Below, in pieces: positions 9,109 through 17,628 of a DNA stretch of 64,000 nt. Position 1 is the stretch's first letter, and every line of letters starts with the position of its first letter. Below the pieces are notes generated by a model that was not told the origin of the DNA, searched no databases, and saw only the letters and a program-made list of their open reading frames with translations. The DNA is from Oligoflexia bacterium (GTDB lineage: Bacteria > Bdellovibrionota > Bacteriovoracia > Bacteriovoracales > Bacteriovoracaceae), in contig JADGAN010000006.1 in assembly GCA_015231955.1 (NCBI GenBank), forward strand, positions 97,367 through 161,366, in the 5' to 3' direction. The position numbers and the translations under genes were made by a program.

Positions 9109-10185
9109 TTACAAAGTGGTGACTCTTTTGGGTTGTAGGCCTAACTTTGAGGCCCAATAGGATACATTTTGAATGAGATCTTGCTTGCGTATTTCTAAGT
9201 AAACTTGCCCTTTGCTACCGCTTTCACTGATGATGGTTTTTCCAAGCGCGCTACCTTTGTGAATGCGATCGTCTTTGGAAACCATGGGCCTGAAATTTCC
9301 AAGGGTGATGGAGCGTAAATCGGCACCATGATCAACGATGACAATATTACCGTAGGTGGAGAGAGCTCCGACGTAGACAACTTTGCCGTCGCCAATGGCA
9401 GCAACGGGAATGGCATGGTTATGGGCAATTTCAAAGACAAATCCTTTTTTTTCCATGCGCACTTGTAGGGCATCTTGGACGGCAATGGGTGGAGAGAATT
9501 GTTCGGCAGTTGTTGTCGCTTGAATAGCTGTAGCGGTGGATGCGGTTACAACTCGTGACCTGCTGGGCGATCCTTCGGTGAGTGCGCGTTTTTGATTCTC
9601 TAACTCGACTAAAAGTTTGGAGAGTTCTTCGTTGATAGCGGTATATTCAAAAAAACGCTCCTTCATCACTTTCAACTCTTTTTGCATGGATTGCTCTTTC
9701 GAGATCTCCTCCTCTAGAAAACGCTTTTGTTCACTAATTTTTCCACGAAGAATCTGTTTTTTGATGACTGCTTTAAGATCGTGACCTTCATGCCTTGCTT
9801 CTTGAGTGAGTAAATCCTCTTGCTCTTGCGAGAGGGCCCCTTCACTAGCGTAAGCGGTGAGATAAGAGTGCATCAGTTGTTCTAACTCTTTTTTATTAGA
9901 GGCAATAGATTGGGAGGACTCCATTAAGGAGTTCGAGAGGTTAGCGATATCTAAGTCGAGAGTTTTTAATTTGGAAAGCTGTTCTAAGTATTGTTGGTTT
10001 TTTTGCGACAACTCTTGCTCTAACTTTAACATCTGTTGTTGCATCAGGAACTGTTTTCTGTTTTGGACTTTGAGCGTAGGGTGTTTAATGATCGCATAAG
10101 CACTTTCAGAAGAGAGTGCAACAAAGCAATAGAGAGAAAGGCCTAGCAGTGCAGTAAGTTTGTTAGATTTTATCAAAATATTCAT
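9109..10185 (-). CDS. EnvC-like murein hydrolase activator
   Basis: An exported coiled-coil protein with a C-terminal LytM/M23-like domain, as in EnvC, which couples FtsEX to septal amidases. A signal peptide covers about residues 1-32, a long heptad-rich coiled coil about 45-205, and the LytM fold about 235-350. The M23 zinc ligands look lost: the usual HxxxD and HxH positions read as AHNHAIPVAA and GQVYLEIR. That fits a non-enzymatic activator. The ATG at 10185 has GGAGG at seven bases; an ATG two codons upstream is too close to it. The start overlaps the end of ftsX. Confidence 0.8.
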   Translation of the reverse strand: MNILIKSNKLTALLGLSLYCFVALSSESAYAIIKHPTLKVQNRKQFLMQQQMLKLEQELSQKNQQYLEQLSKLKTLDLDIANLSNSLMESSQSIASNKKELEQLMHSYLTAYASEGALSQEQEDLLTQEARHEGHDLKAVIKKQILRGKISEQKRFLEEEISKEQSMQKELKVMKERFFEYTAINEELSKLLVELENQKRALTEGSPSRSRVVTASTATAIQATTTAEQFSPPIAVQDALQVRMEKKGFVFEIAHNHAIPVAAIGDGKVVYVGALSTYGNIVIVDHGADLRSITLGNFRPMVSKDDRIHKGSALGKTIISESGSKGQVYLEIRKQDLIQNVSYWASKLGLQPKRVTTL

Positions 10186-11050
10186 AAGCATTCCTCCAAG
10201 TCGTCAGTGCAAACAAAAGGCAGATGATCACTGAGGTGATTACACCACTAGGCCATGGAGGAGAGAGGAGTAGTGTTGGCAGTCCAATGAGCAGGTGTAA
10301 GCAGATAAGGCCGGATACAGAAGTTTTAAGTGCCACCAATTTTCGCCGTTGATACATCTCCATAATCATCGATACCTTCATGATTTTTCCGGCGAGGAGG
10401 AAAAAAGAGAGCGACCAAACAATGAGAGCAAAAATCAGAATCACTTTATCGCCCCATTTTTTGATTGCGGCCAGTAGGGAGTGTGAACTCGTATTGGTAT
10501 TGCTATTGCTATTTACATGCTCGCTTTTAAAATGGGCGGGAGTGTTTTTAAGAGGGGTAAATTCGACTTGATGATTTTGGTAGAGTCGTTCTAAATACTT
10601 TTTAATCAGCTCATAAGATGCAAGAGAGATCCCAGGATCTAAAAAAATTTTCATGCCATAATAGTTCCAAGTGGCAAGTTCTGAGGCCAAGGTGATGGAG
10701 GAGTCAGCAAGTGCTGCACTCTTTTTATCCAGTTCATTTAAACTTTGGGTAATTTTTGTTTGTAGTTTTTCAGCAGCTTCAACCTCGAGGCGATAGATTC
10801 CAGGAAGTGCCGCAATTTTTTTGTAATTGCTTTTAACCTCCTCTTCATTTAAGGAGCGAGTTTTCTCCACACTGATCAGCGTATAAAAATGGGGATAAAA
10901 AAGATCTTCACCGAAGTGATGCCAAAATTTTTTTTTTAAGTAGGGACCTTGGTAAAGCACAACTAGCAATAAGATGCTGGAGAGAAAAAATGCCAAACCT
11001 CGGAGTGGATGCTTGGAAGTGATTGTAAAAAAATTTATGATGTAAAACAT
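10163..11050 (-). CDS. ftsX: cell-division permease-like protein FtsX
   Basis: FtsX is the membrane subunit of the FtsEX complex, which passes ATP-driven conformational changes across the inner membrane to EnvC-type activators. The 295-residue protein has the FtsX topology: one membrane helix near residues 18-36, an extracytoplasmic domain of about 150 residues, then three helices near 195-217, 237-257 and 262-282. Sequence motifs are weak, so the call leans on topology, length and position between ftsE (16-base overlap) and the envC-like gene. Confidence 0.82.
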   Translation of the reverse strand: MFYIINFFTITSKHPLRGLAFFLSSILLLVVLYQGPYLKKKFWHHFGEDLFYPHFYTLISVEKTRSLNEEEVKSNYKKIAALPGIYRLEVEAAEKLQTKITQSLNELDKKSAALADSSITLASELATWNYYGMKIFLDPGISLASYELIKKYLERLYQNHQVEFTPLKNTPAHFKSEHVNSNSNTNTSSHSLLAAIKKWGDKVILIFALIVWSLSFFLLAGKIMKVSMIMEMYQRRKLVALKTSVSGLICLHLLIGLPTLLLSPPWPSGVITSVIICLLFALTTWRNAYEYFDKI

Positions 11051-11889
11051 GAATATCCTGAGTAGGTAAGTTGACCATTATTAAGTTGTATAACCTTGCC
11101 ACTAAGTTGTTTAATCAGTTCTTGGTTGTGAGAGGCCCAAATGATGGTCATTTCATTCCGATCGTTGTAGTTGCTTAAAACCTCATAGAGTTTTAGTCCA
11201 CTTTCGCGATCAAGTGCGCTGGTGGGTTCATCGGCAAGCAAAATTTGCGGTTTGGTCAGGAGTGCACGAATAATCGCCACTTTTTGTTTCATCCCACCAT
11301 TGGTATCGCCTACTTTATAGTGAAGGCGATCATAAAGGTCAAAAATTTTGGCCAGCGTTTTTAGCTCGGAGGAAAATTCGCTTGCCGAAGAGTAGAGGGC
11401 CGGGTCGTAAGCAAAGTGCAAATTTTCTTCAATGCTCCAGTTGTTAAGCAGTCGTAGGTCTTGAAAGATAAAAGAGATGTAGCGGTTTTTTTGATTGTTT
11501 AAGTGAGGGCCAATGATTTTTCCTCGAGTCGGACGAATAATTCCGCCCAACACCTTTAATAATGTGCTCTTGCCTGCACCGGAGGGGCCGGTTAAGAAGA
11601 TCTTCTCCTTCACTCCTATCTTTAAGTTAATGGAGCGCAGGGCAGCTATTTTTCCAAACTCCACTGAGAGCTCTTCAAGATTGTAGAGTAGTGTGCCCTT
11701 ATCCAAAAAGGGTTTACTATGACTAGGGCCTTTATAAACGGAGGTACTTGTCGTAAGTGGTGACTTGGGACGAGAGGTGGAGTTAAAGGAGGAGGAGATG
11801 GAGGAGGCCACACTGCTTGGCCTGGTGACTGATGATGATGCGTTTTTTTTACTCTCTTTCTCTAATGTATAATGATTACGAAATGTCAC
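11035..11889 (-). CDS. ftsE: cell-division ATP-binding protein FtsE
   Basis: ABC ATPase partner of FtsX. Walker A is GPSGAGKST (about residue 100) and Walker B with switch is ILLADEPTSALD. A Q-loop (FIFQDLRLL) and an H-loop (IIWASHNQ) are present. The ABC signature is divergent, TNGGMKQK instead of LSGGQQQ. A Ser/Thr-rich, probably disordered extension of about 65 residues precedes the ATPase core; FtsE proteins are normally about 220 residues, here 284. A GTG start at 11889 with AGGAGGGG just upstream supports the long form. Confidence 0.86.
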   Translation of the reverse strand: MTFRNHYTLEKESKKNASSSVTRPSSVASSISSSFNSTSRPKSPLTTSTSVYKGPSHSKPFLDKGTLLYNLEELSVEFGKIAALRSINLKIGVKEKIFLTGPSGAGKSTLLKVLGGIIRPTRGKIIGPHLNNQKNRYISFIFQDLRLLNNWSIEENLHFAYDPALYSSASEFSSELKTLAKIFDLYDRLHYKVGDTNGGMKQKVAIIRALLTKPQILLADEPTSALDRESGLKLYEVLSNYNDRNEMTIIWASHNQELIKQLSGKVIQLNNGQLTYSGYSCFTS

Positions 11890-12000
11890 CCACCCCTCCT
11901 AGGTTTTGTAACGATCTATCCTTCTTTATTAATTTTAGCTAAAAAAAGTGCTAGCGAAAAATTTTTTTCACCGATTTATGAAAATAGCGAAAGGGGGAGT

Positions 12001-12252
12001 TTACTGGATCGATTTGTTTTTTTTCTTTTTACGATTGTTTTTGGCGACGTAACTCATGATGGAGTCTAAAATGGTTTTGGCCTCTCTTCGTAAGTCATAC
12101 TCATGTACAAAGCGGTAGAAATTTTCGATGTCGGAGGAGTGGCGAAAATTTCGTAGGCCCTTATTGGCCAAGGCCTCGCCAGTCAAGGGCTCCTCCACTT
12201 TTAGGGGAGAGATATTTAAGTTTGCTGCAGGGGTGGTGGTGGTTTCCTTCAT
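12001..12252 (-). CDS. small hypothetical protein
   Basis: This 83-residue soluble protein has a polar N-terminus, a central helical segment with FYRFVHEYDLRREAKTILD, and a strongly basic tail (KKNNRKKKKNK-like). An AAGGA site lies at good spacing before the ATG. It lies between the sigma-54-activator-like gene and ftsE on the same strand, so co-transcription is possible. I do not recognise a named family; the basic tail could bind nucleic acid or acidic lipid, but that is a guess. Confidence 0.6.
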   Translation of the reverse strand: MKETTTTPAANLNISPLKVEEPLTGEALANKGLRNFRHSSDIENFYRFVHEYDLRREAKTILDSIMSYVAKNNRKKKKNKSIQ

Positions 12253-12362
12253 AAAATTCCTTTTAGTGTAGTGATCCTTTATAAATTTTCTTATAAACTT
12301 TCCTTAATAATGGCAAGTCCCTTCGCCCCTTCCTTTTAGAGGCGATTATATAACCAGAAGCT

Positions 12363-13967
12363 TTAGTGAGTCAACTTTCTGGCAAAGTTGTGGTTATTAT
12401 CAATTAATTCATCAAGTCCATAAGCGCGAATCTTATTATAGAGCGTTTTGGTGGTGATCCCCAGCTTTGTGGACGCCATGCTCTTATTGCTCTGGCATTT
12501 TTGTAGAGTCGCAAGAATAACAATACGCTCGACTAACTCGAGCGGTACCTCAAGCTTACTCTCCATAAAGATGCTCTCGAGATATTTTTCCAGCATGGGT
12601 TTAGTCATATTTTTAAGTTTACTACCGCTTGGTCTCTCCTCCTCACTATGAGAAGAAGTAAAGCGCACATACTCTGGTAGGTGCGTGGGTAAAATTTCAC
12701 TCTCGAAAGACATGGTTTTTGCACACAAAATTACCTGTTTTAGTTCACTAATGCCAGAAGGCCAAGAGTAATTTTTAATAAACTCTTGCGCCTTTTTTGA
12801 GAGGGATTTTTTCTCCCCTAAGAAATGTGCCGCAAGTTTTAGTGCATCCTCCCCACGATCCTTTAGACGGGGCAAAGAGAGATTCATTGTATGCAAAGAG
12901 AAGAAAAATTTTGTGCTTAAAGTCCCTGCAGACCTGGCGGCAAAGAGGGCATCCAGCTCTTGATTTAAAAGCGAGATAATCCTCACACTCTTCTTTGCTT
13001 CTCCAAGATGGTGGCCTACTAGCCACTCTTGCATGGGAAAAGGCAGCTCTTCTACGTGCTCTAAGAGCAGCGTTCCCTCGTAGGCCGCGAGGTAGGCCTC
13101 GGCCAGAGGAGCAAAATCGTGGTGTTGCTGCAAAGGAAGCTCTTTAAGGGAGGAGCAATTAACGACGATGAGAGGGTGCTCGCTGGCAGATGTTGCTGCT
13201 GCACTAATAGCGTGGATATATTTTGCCAGTGTATGCTTACCATCGCCTGCTCTTCCACAGAGGAGAAGGTTGCGATCACTGCTTGCTGCTATTTTTGCTT
13301 TGGTTAAGAGTTCTTGAAAAATTTTGGAATCACCGATTGGCAATTGCGAAGAGGGCGAATCCTCTCTTCTAAAGATAGCGCCATGGTGCTTGTGTCCCAG
13401 CTTTTTCGCCTCGGCAACTTTAATTTTATGAGTCAGTACGTCGTTTAAGTAACGAGCAGAAAGAATAATTTGCAAATTACTAAGAGGGACAGCAATTTCC
13501 GAGAGCAGGGAGAGAATAGCGGTAATATCGTTATAATCAAAGGGGCATGCCTTGCTATTCTCATTTCGTTGCAAACAAAGCACCGCCAGTAAAATATTAT
13601 TACTGATAATAGGAATAGAGAGTTCTGCAATAACCTCTTTGGCATACAAGGCGGGTGTATAGAGAGGATCTCTTTTGAGGTTATTACTGTAGTAAGCGCG
13701 TTTGCTGCGTATCACTTGTGCTACGATACCATCTGGAGAGGTCACTTCACTTGCGTCACACTCGTGATTAAGAAGTGAAATGTTTTGATTATTAGGATGA
13801 ACTTTATAAACGAAGAGTTGATCAACGGCCATCATGCTCTGTAAATAGTTCGCGAGCTCTTGAAAAAAACGCTTTTCATCAAGTGTTCCCAGGAGGGTGG
13901 TGGTGAGGGAACTTATATTGAGGGCCTGGTAGCGGACATTTACAGGAACGAGGTGGTGACTATTCAT
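12363..13967 (-). CDS. GAF-AAA+-Fis regulator resembling a degenerate sigma-54 activator
   Basis: The domain order matches NtrC-family enhancer-binding proteins: a GAF sensor (about residues 20-170), an AAA+ domain (about 210-440) and a C-terminal Fis-type helix-turn-helix (about 485-525, with KLGITTKTLYNKI). The AAA+ part keeps a P-loop (GRAGDGKHT) and a sensor-like RIISLLNQELDALF segment. It lacks the GAFTGA loop that contacts sigma-54, and the Walker B region reads GTLLLEHVEELP instead of GTLFLDEIGELP. It probably binds DNA and a ligand but does not remodel sigma-54 holoenzyme. AGGAG precedes the ATG. Confidence 0.8.
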   Translation of the reverse strand: MNSHHLVPVNVRYQALNISSLTTTLLGTLDEKRFFQELANYLQSMMAVDQLFVYKVHPNNQNISLLNHECDASEVTSPDGIVAQVIRSKRAYYSNNLKRDPLYTPALYAKEVIAELSIPIISNNILLAVLCLQRNENSKACPFDYNDITAILSLLSEIAVPLSNLQIILSARYLNDVLTHKIKVAEAKKLGHKHHGAIFRREDSPSSQLPIGDSKIFQELLTKAKIAASSDRNLLLCGRAGDGKHTLAKYIHAISAAATSASEHPLIVVNCSSLKELPLQQHHDFAPLAEAYLAAYEGTLLLEHVEELPFPMQEWLVGHHLGEAKKSVRIISLLNQELDALFAARSAGTLSTKFFFSLHTMNLSLPRLKDRGEDALKLAAHFLGEKKSLSKKAQEFIKNYSWPSGISELKQVILCAKTMSFESEILPTHLPEYVRFTSSHSEEERPSGSKLKNMTKPMLEKYLESIFMESKLEVPLELVERIVILATLQKCQSNKSMASTKLGITTKTLYNKIRAYGLDELIDNNHNFARKLTH

Positions 13968-14132
13968 GAGTGATACTCCTAATCTTTTTTTGTTTTGCTT
14001 TGTTTCCTTCTAAAACAAATTTGATGCGTTATATTATAGCAGTGTAAAGAAAATTTTACAATAGATTTTTTCGCAGTGTATAAAATGTGTACGGCCGTAA
14101 AATTTTTTTTGAGAGGGAAAATGTGATTTTCG

Positions 14133-15641
14133 TTAGTTGGACCAAACGGGGGAGGTGCAATTGCCTAGGTCTCCTGTGATCGCTCCGAAGATTTCTCCAT
14201 CGCGAGTCATGATGTACAGGTTGTTGACACTAGAATATTTGGAGAGAACTCGCTTGGAACTAAAGACAATGAACTCTCCGTCATTGGAAAAATAGGGATT
14301 TTCATTGGAGCCGAAATTTTTTGTGAGACGATGAATTTCATTGCCAGTAACATCGATGCGATAAATACTGAAACTGCCATCAATCCAAGAGGAGAAGACG
14401 ATCTCTTTGTTGCTGGGAGAGATGCGAGGAGTGCCGTGAATCTCTCCCACATAACTGAGACGACGTACCTCTTTTTCTTTGCCGCTAGGATCGAGCATAA
14501 AGATGGCGGCATTGCCATGTCTTCCAGACACAAACACCATCGATTTTCCATCGGGAGCAAAGAAGGGATCAACATCAACACTAGGGTGATTCGTAAGTGG
14601 ACGAAGATCTTTTGTCTTTAAATTTAACATATGGATTTCAGCATTGCCTTTATGAGTGAGTGTAAGCGCAACATAATTTTCATCGATAAAAAAGACTGCA
14701 CCGGAATTGATTCCCTCAAGCGAAGAGATCAGTGTTTGTTTGCGTGTTTGCAGGTCGAGGCGGTAGAGTTCTACATTACGCTTTTTTCCTCGCTCCTCTT
14801 TGATAAGGCTGTAGAGAAGGTATTGATTGTTTTTGGAGATCGCAGGTGAAATGACAATCCCACGATGATTAGTGAGCTTGGTTATGTTTTGCCCATCAAA
14901 GTCCATCACATAGATCTCTTTGATGATCACTCTTCTGCTATAATCGCTACTGCGATCAGAGACAAAAAAGATTTTGCTTTTAAAGATGGCCTCTCGGCCT
15001 TTCATTTTAAAAAAAATGTTACTGGCCACTTGGTGGGCGCTACTACGAGTCGATTCTGCACCGTAACTGATATCTTCTTTATGGATGATGCTGCCTTTGC
15101 GAATATCGTAGGCAATGATGGTGCTGTGAACGTTGCTAGCTCCTTTCCCTTTTCCTGCAGCTGGGCCTGCATCTGGAGCGGTGACAATAGTAACCAGGTA
15201 ATCGATCTTATTTTCTTGCCAGTAACTATAAGCAGGCGAGGAGGTTGCCATCAGATCAGCAGCACTGCTTGGAAGTGATCCCGCTTGTGTGCTGGCATTT
15301 TGATAATTTTTCGCATCGGTGACCAAGAAGAGATGACGGTAAAAAGCGAAGTCGTTTTCGAGGATGCCAATAAAGGAGTTTGCGGACTCTTGCTGTTTTT
15401 CTTGAAGTGTGCCTTTGGGTGGCAGTTGAACAAACAGCAACTTCTCTTTATCGAGAACCGCCTCGCCTACAGGGACGATATTCATCGTCTTCTCTTTTTC
15501 TTTAGGTGCTTCTACGGTTGCGCTGGTTGTGGCCGCTGAAGTGGTGGTCGCTGTTTTAGAAATTGCACGGGCCCACGACTGTGAAGAGAGGCAGATGCAC
15601 ATAAGAGCTACAAGCGTAAATTTAAAAGTATGTTTTTTCAT
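14133..15641 (-). CDS. tolB: TolB-like beta-propeller protein
   Basis: Periplasmic component of the Tol system. A signal peptide (residues 1-24, SWARA) is followed by an alpha/beta N-terminal domain (about 70-190) and a six-bladed propeller (about 205-500) with repeated blade motifs such as SPAISKNNQYLLYS, DPFFAPDGKSMVFVS, TPRISPSNKEIVFSS and NPYFSNDGEFIVFSS. At 502 residues it is longer than E. coli TolB (430), partly from a Thr/Ala-rich linker after the signal. It ends the tolQ-tolR-tolA/tonB-tolB run. No pal gene lies in the window. Confidence 0.9.
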   Translation of the reverse strand: MKKHTFKFTLVALMCICLSSQSWARAISKTATTTSAATTSATVEAPKEKEKTMNIVPVGEAVLDKEKLLFVQLPPKGTLQEKQQESANSFIGILENDFAFYRHLFLVTDAKNYQNASTQAGSLPSSAADLMATSSPAYSYWQENKIDYLVTIVTAPDAGPAAGKGKGASNVHSTIIAYDIRKGSIIHKEDISYGAESTRSSAHQVASNIFFKMKGREAIFKSKIFFVSDRSSDYSRRVIIKEIYVMDFDGQNITKLTNHRGIVISPAISKNNQYLLYSLIKEERGKKRNVELYRLDLQTRKQTLISSLEGINSGAVFFIDENYVALTLTHKGNAEIHMLNLKTKDLRPLTNHPSVDVDPFFAPDGKSMVFVSGRHGNAAIFMLDPSGKEKEVRRLSYVGEIHGTPRISPSNKEIVFSSWIDGSFSIYRIDVTGNEIHRLTKNFGSNENPYFSNDGEFIVFSSKRVLSKYSSVNNLYIMTRDGEIFGAITGDLGNCTSPVWSN

Positions 15642-15672
15642 ATGAAGATGATCCTATTAAAAGGGTTACGTA

Positions 15673-16443
15673 TTACATGGGAAAACCTAAAACTATTGAT
15701 CCTTGTCGGGCCAAATCACGAATCTCTGGTGGGGGAGGAGCAAAGGGCGCTGCCTGTCGAATAGTCTCTTCCGCTTTTTGATTAAACTCTGAAGCCACGC
15801 TTCCTTCAAGGATGCGCAGGTTTAAGAGCTCTCCTTCTCTAGAGATGAAGATTTGGATACGACACTTTAAGCTTTGATTTAAAAGATGAGAGGGGAGCTT
15901 CCAATAACTTCGAACCTTTTCCGCTAGGCCTGCACTGTAGGTGAGGAGTAGAGTCTCCTCTTGCGAATCGGTGGTGGCGCCTTTATCGAGGTTACTGCCT
16001 TTGCTGAGCTTATTGCCTTCGATGATAAGCTTTTTTAAATCATCGAGGCCACTCTGGGTTTTTTTATCGAGGGAAGCGCGCTTTTTCTTCTCTTCTTCGG
16101 CAAGCTTCTTTTGATTTTGTTCAAAGAAGTATTTATCGAGTTCCTTTTCACTCTTTTCTCGTTCTTTATTATCATCTTTTTCTGCCTCTTTAGGGGCCTC
16201 TGCTAGCTTTTTCTCCTCTTCTACTGCTTTAGGTGCAGGGGCCTTAGTCATCGCCTTTAACTCGAGAAGTGTCTCTTTAGGAAGTGAGACCACATCGACA
16301 CGAAGGGAAGACTCTAGCATTTTTAAGTTGCTAAGAGTGCGCTCCTCTTGCCAAAGCCACCATCCCCAGGAGATCGCGTAACAGAAGGCGATAAGTAGTG
16401 CATGTAATAGGAGGGATTGAAAAAGATATTTTAACATAAGCAA
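15673..16443 (-). CDS. TolA/TonB-like energy-transducing protein
   Basis: The protein has one N-terminal membrane helix (about residues 5-28), a Lys/Glu/Ala-rich helical stretch (about 65-150) that would span the periplasm, and a C-terminal TonB/TolA-like domain (about 170-256) ending in the typical FNQKAEETIRQAAPFAPPP segment. Between tolR and tolB it fills the TolA position. The start is uncertain: a TTG at 16443 is better spaced from AGGAAT than the ATG at 16437. Confidence 0.82.
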   Translation of the reverse strand: MLMLKYLFQSLLLHALLIAFCYAISWGWWLWQEERTLSNLKMLESSLRVDVVSLPKETLLELKAMTKAPAPKAVEEEKKLAEAPKEAEKDDNKEREKSEKELDKYFFEQNQKKLAEEEKKKRASLDKKTQSGLDDLKKLIIEGNKLSKGSNLDKGATTDSQEETLLLTYSAGLAEKVRSYWKLPSHLLNQSLKCRIQIFISREGELLNLRILEGSVASEFNQKAEETIRQAAPFAPPPPEIRDLARQGSIVLGFPM

Positions 16444-16456
16444 ACTTCTATTCCTC

Positions 16457-16891
16457 TTATTCCTCTATTTCCGTCACCAAGGAGATATTGCTGATCCCAT
16501 TTTGCTTTAAGAAGGACATTAATTTGGCCACTTGCCCATAGGGAAGTTTGGCGTGTGCACGCAAAAAGATGACATCAGTACGATAAGCAGTAAAGTCGCT
16601 CTTGATTTGTGGGATCAACTCATTTAAGAGATACTTCTCTTTGCCAATATAGTATTCGCCGCTAAGGGAGACGGAGAGGATGACTTGATTGGAGGTTAAG
16701 CGGATGTTGTTCACTTTTTTGGTCTTTGGCAGCTCCAGCTTTATCCCATTATACATCAAGGGAGCTGTCAACATAAAGATCACCAGCAAAACTAAAACCA
16801 CATCCACAAACGGGGTGACGTTGATATCGGAGATACTGCGACTCCGCCGCCTTGTCATTGATGAGCTGCCTGATTTAAGATCGAAACCCAT
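16457..16891 (-). CDS. tolR: TolR/ExbD-family proton-channel subunit
   Basis: This 144-residue protein of the TolR/ExbD family has a short cytoplasmic N-terminus, one membrane helix (about residues 24-44) with the conserved aspartate in NVTPFVDVVLVLLVIFM, and a C-terminal periplasmic domain. It forms the proton channel with TolQ and transmits the proton-motive force to the TolA-like protein. An AGGA site precedes the ATG. TolR and ExbD are hard to separate by sequence; the downstream tolB favours TolR. Confidence 0.9.
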   Translation of the reverse strand: MGFDLKSGSSSMTRRRSRSISDINVTPFVDVVLVLLVIFMLTAPLMYNGIKLELPKTKKVNNIRLTSNQVILSVSLSGEYYIGKEKYLLNELIPQIKSDFTAYRTDVIFLRAHAKLPYGQVAKLMSFLKQNGISNISLVTEIEE

Positions 16892-16917
16892 GATCTAGTC
16901 CTGTTGTTGTTTTTGTT

Positions 16918-17628
16918 TTAATGGTGCTGGCTTGGTTTAGCGATCAAGCGTTCAAGCATATTTAGAAAATCGTGAGCATAAGATTCAGTTTGGGAAATAA
17001 GTTTATCGCTTTGGTTATTAAAGTGGTTATAAAAAAAGACGGCAGGAATAGCGGCCGCAAGTCCAATAGCGGTTGCCACTAAGGCCTCGGCAATTCCTGG
17101 TGCTACAGCATCAAGACTGGTAATGCCAGAGCTTAATCCCACAAAAGCATCGATGATGCCCCAAACTGTTCCAAAAAGACCGATGAAGGGGGCAATGGAA
17201 CCGATGCTTGCAAGTGTAGAGAGGGAGGCGTCGATTTTGTCGCTGGTTTCACTGAGGGCGCGTTTAATTGCTCGTTCAATCGAGGTTAGGCCATAGTTAG
17301 TGAAATGCTCTTGTAAAACCTCTTTGCCAACATTTTTTCCCAGTCCATCACGAATCTTTAAAAACTCTTCGTGCCCTTTTTGAAAGACAGACATGGATGG
17401 GGAATAGGGAAGCTCTTTGCACTTCAAGTAGATGTCATTGAGGTTGACGCTACTGCGATAAAAAACCAGGAACTCCAGATCACGAGCATGGAGTTGGTTT
17501 AACTCTTTTCGTTTTTTAAAGATGAGTGCCCAGGAGTAGATGGAAGCGGAGATCAGAGTCAATAACACAATTTTAACCACAATACCCGAGCTTACGATAA
17601 TCTGTAGAATATTAATTTTGCCTTCCAT
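16918..17628 (-). CDS. tolQ: TolQ/ExbB-family proton-channel subunit
   Basis: MotA/TolQ/ExbB family inner-membrane protein of 236 residues. It has a first membrane helix at about 10-32, a cytoplasmic loop and two more helices near 135-160 and 170-195. The core motif region reads LASIGSIAPFIGLFGTVWGI and continues through PGIAEALVATAIGLAAAIPA. I chose the ATG at 17628, which overlaps the preceding gene's stop as TAATG and has AGGA nine bases upstream. An upstream extension of 54 codons would lie inside that gene and lacks family similarity. Confidence 0.92.
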   Translation of the reverse strand: MEGKINILQIIVSSGIVVKIVLLTLISASIYSWALIFKKRKELNQLHARDLEFLVFYRSSVNLNDIYLKCKELPYSPSMSVFQKGHEEFLKIRDGLGKNVGKEVLQEHFTNYGLTSIERAIKRALSETSDKIDASLSTLASIGSIAPFIGLFGTVWGIIDAFVGLSSGITSLDAVAPGIAEALVATAIGLAAAIPAVFFYNHFNNQSDKLISQTESYAHDFLNMLERLIAKPSQHH

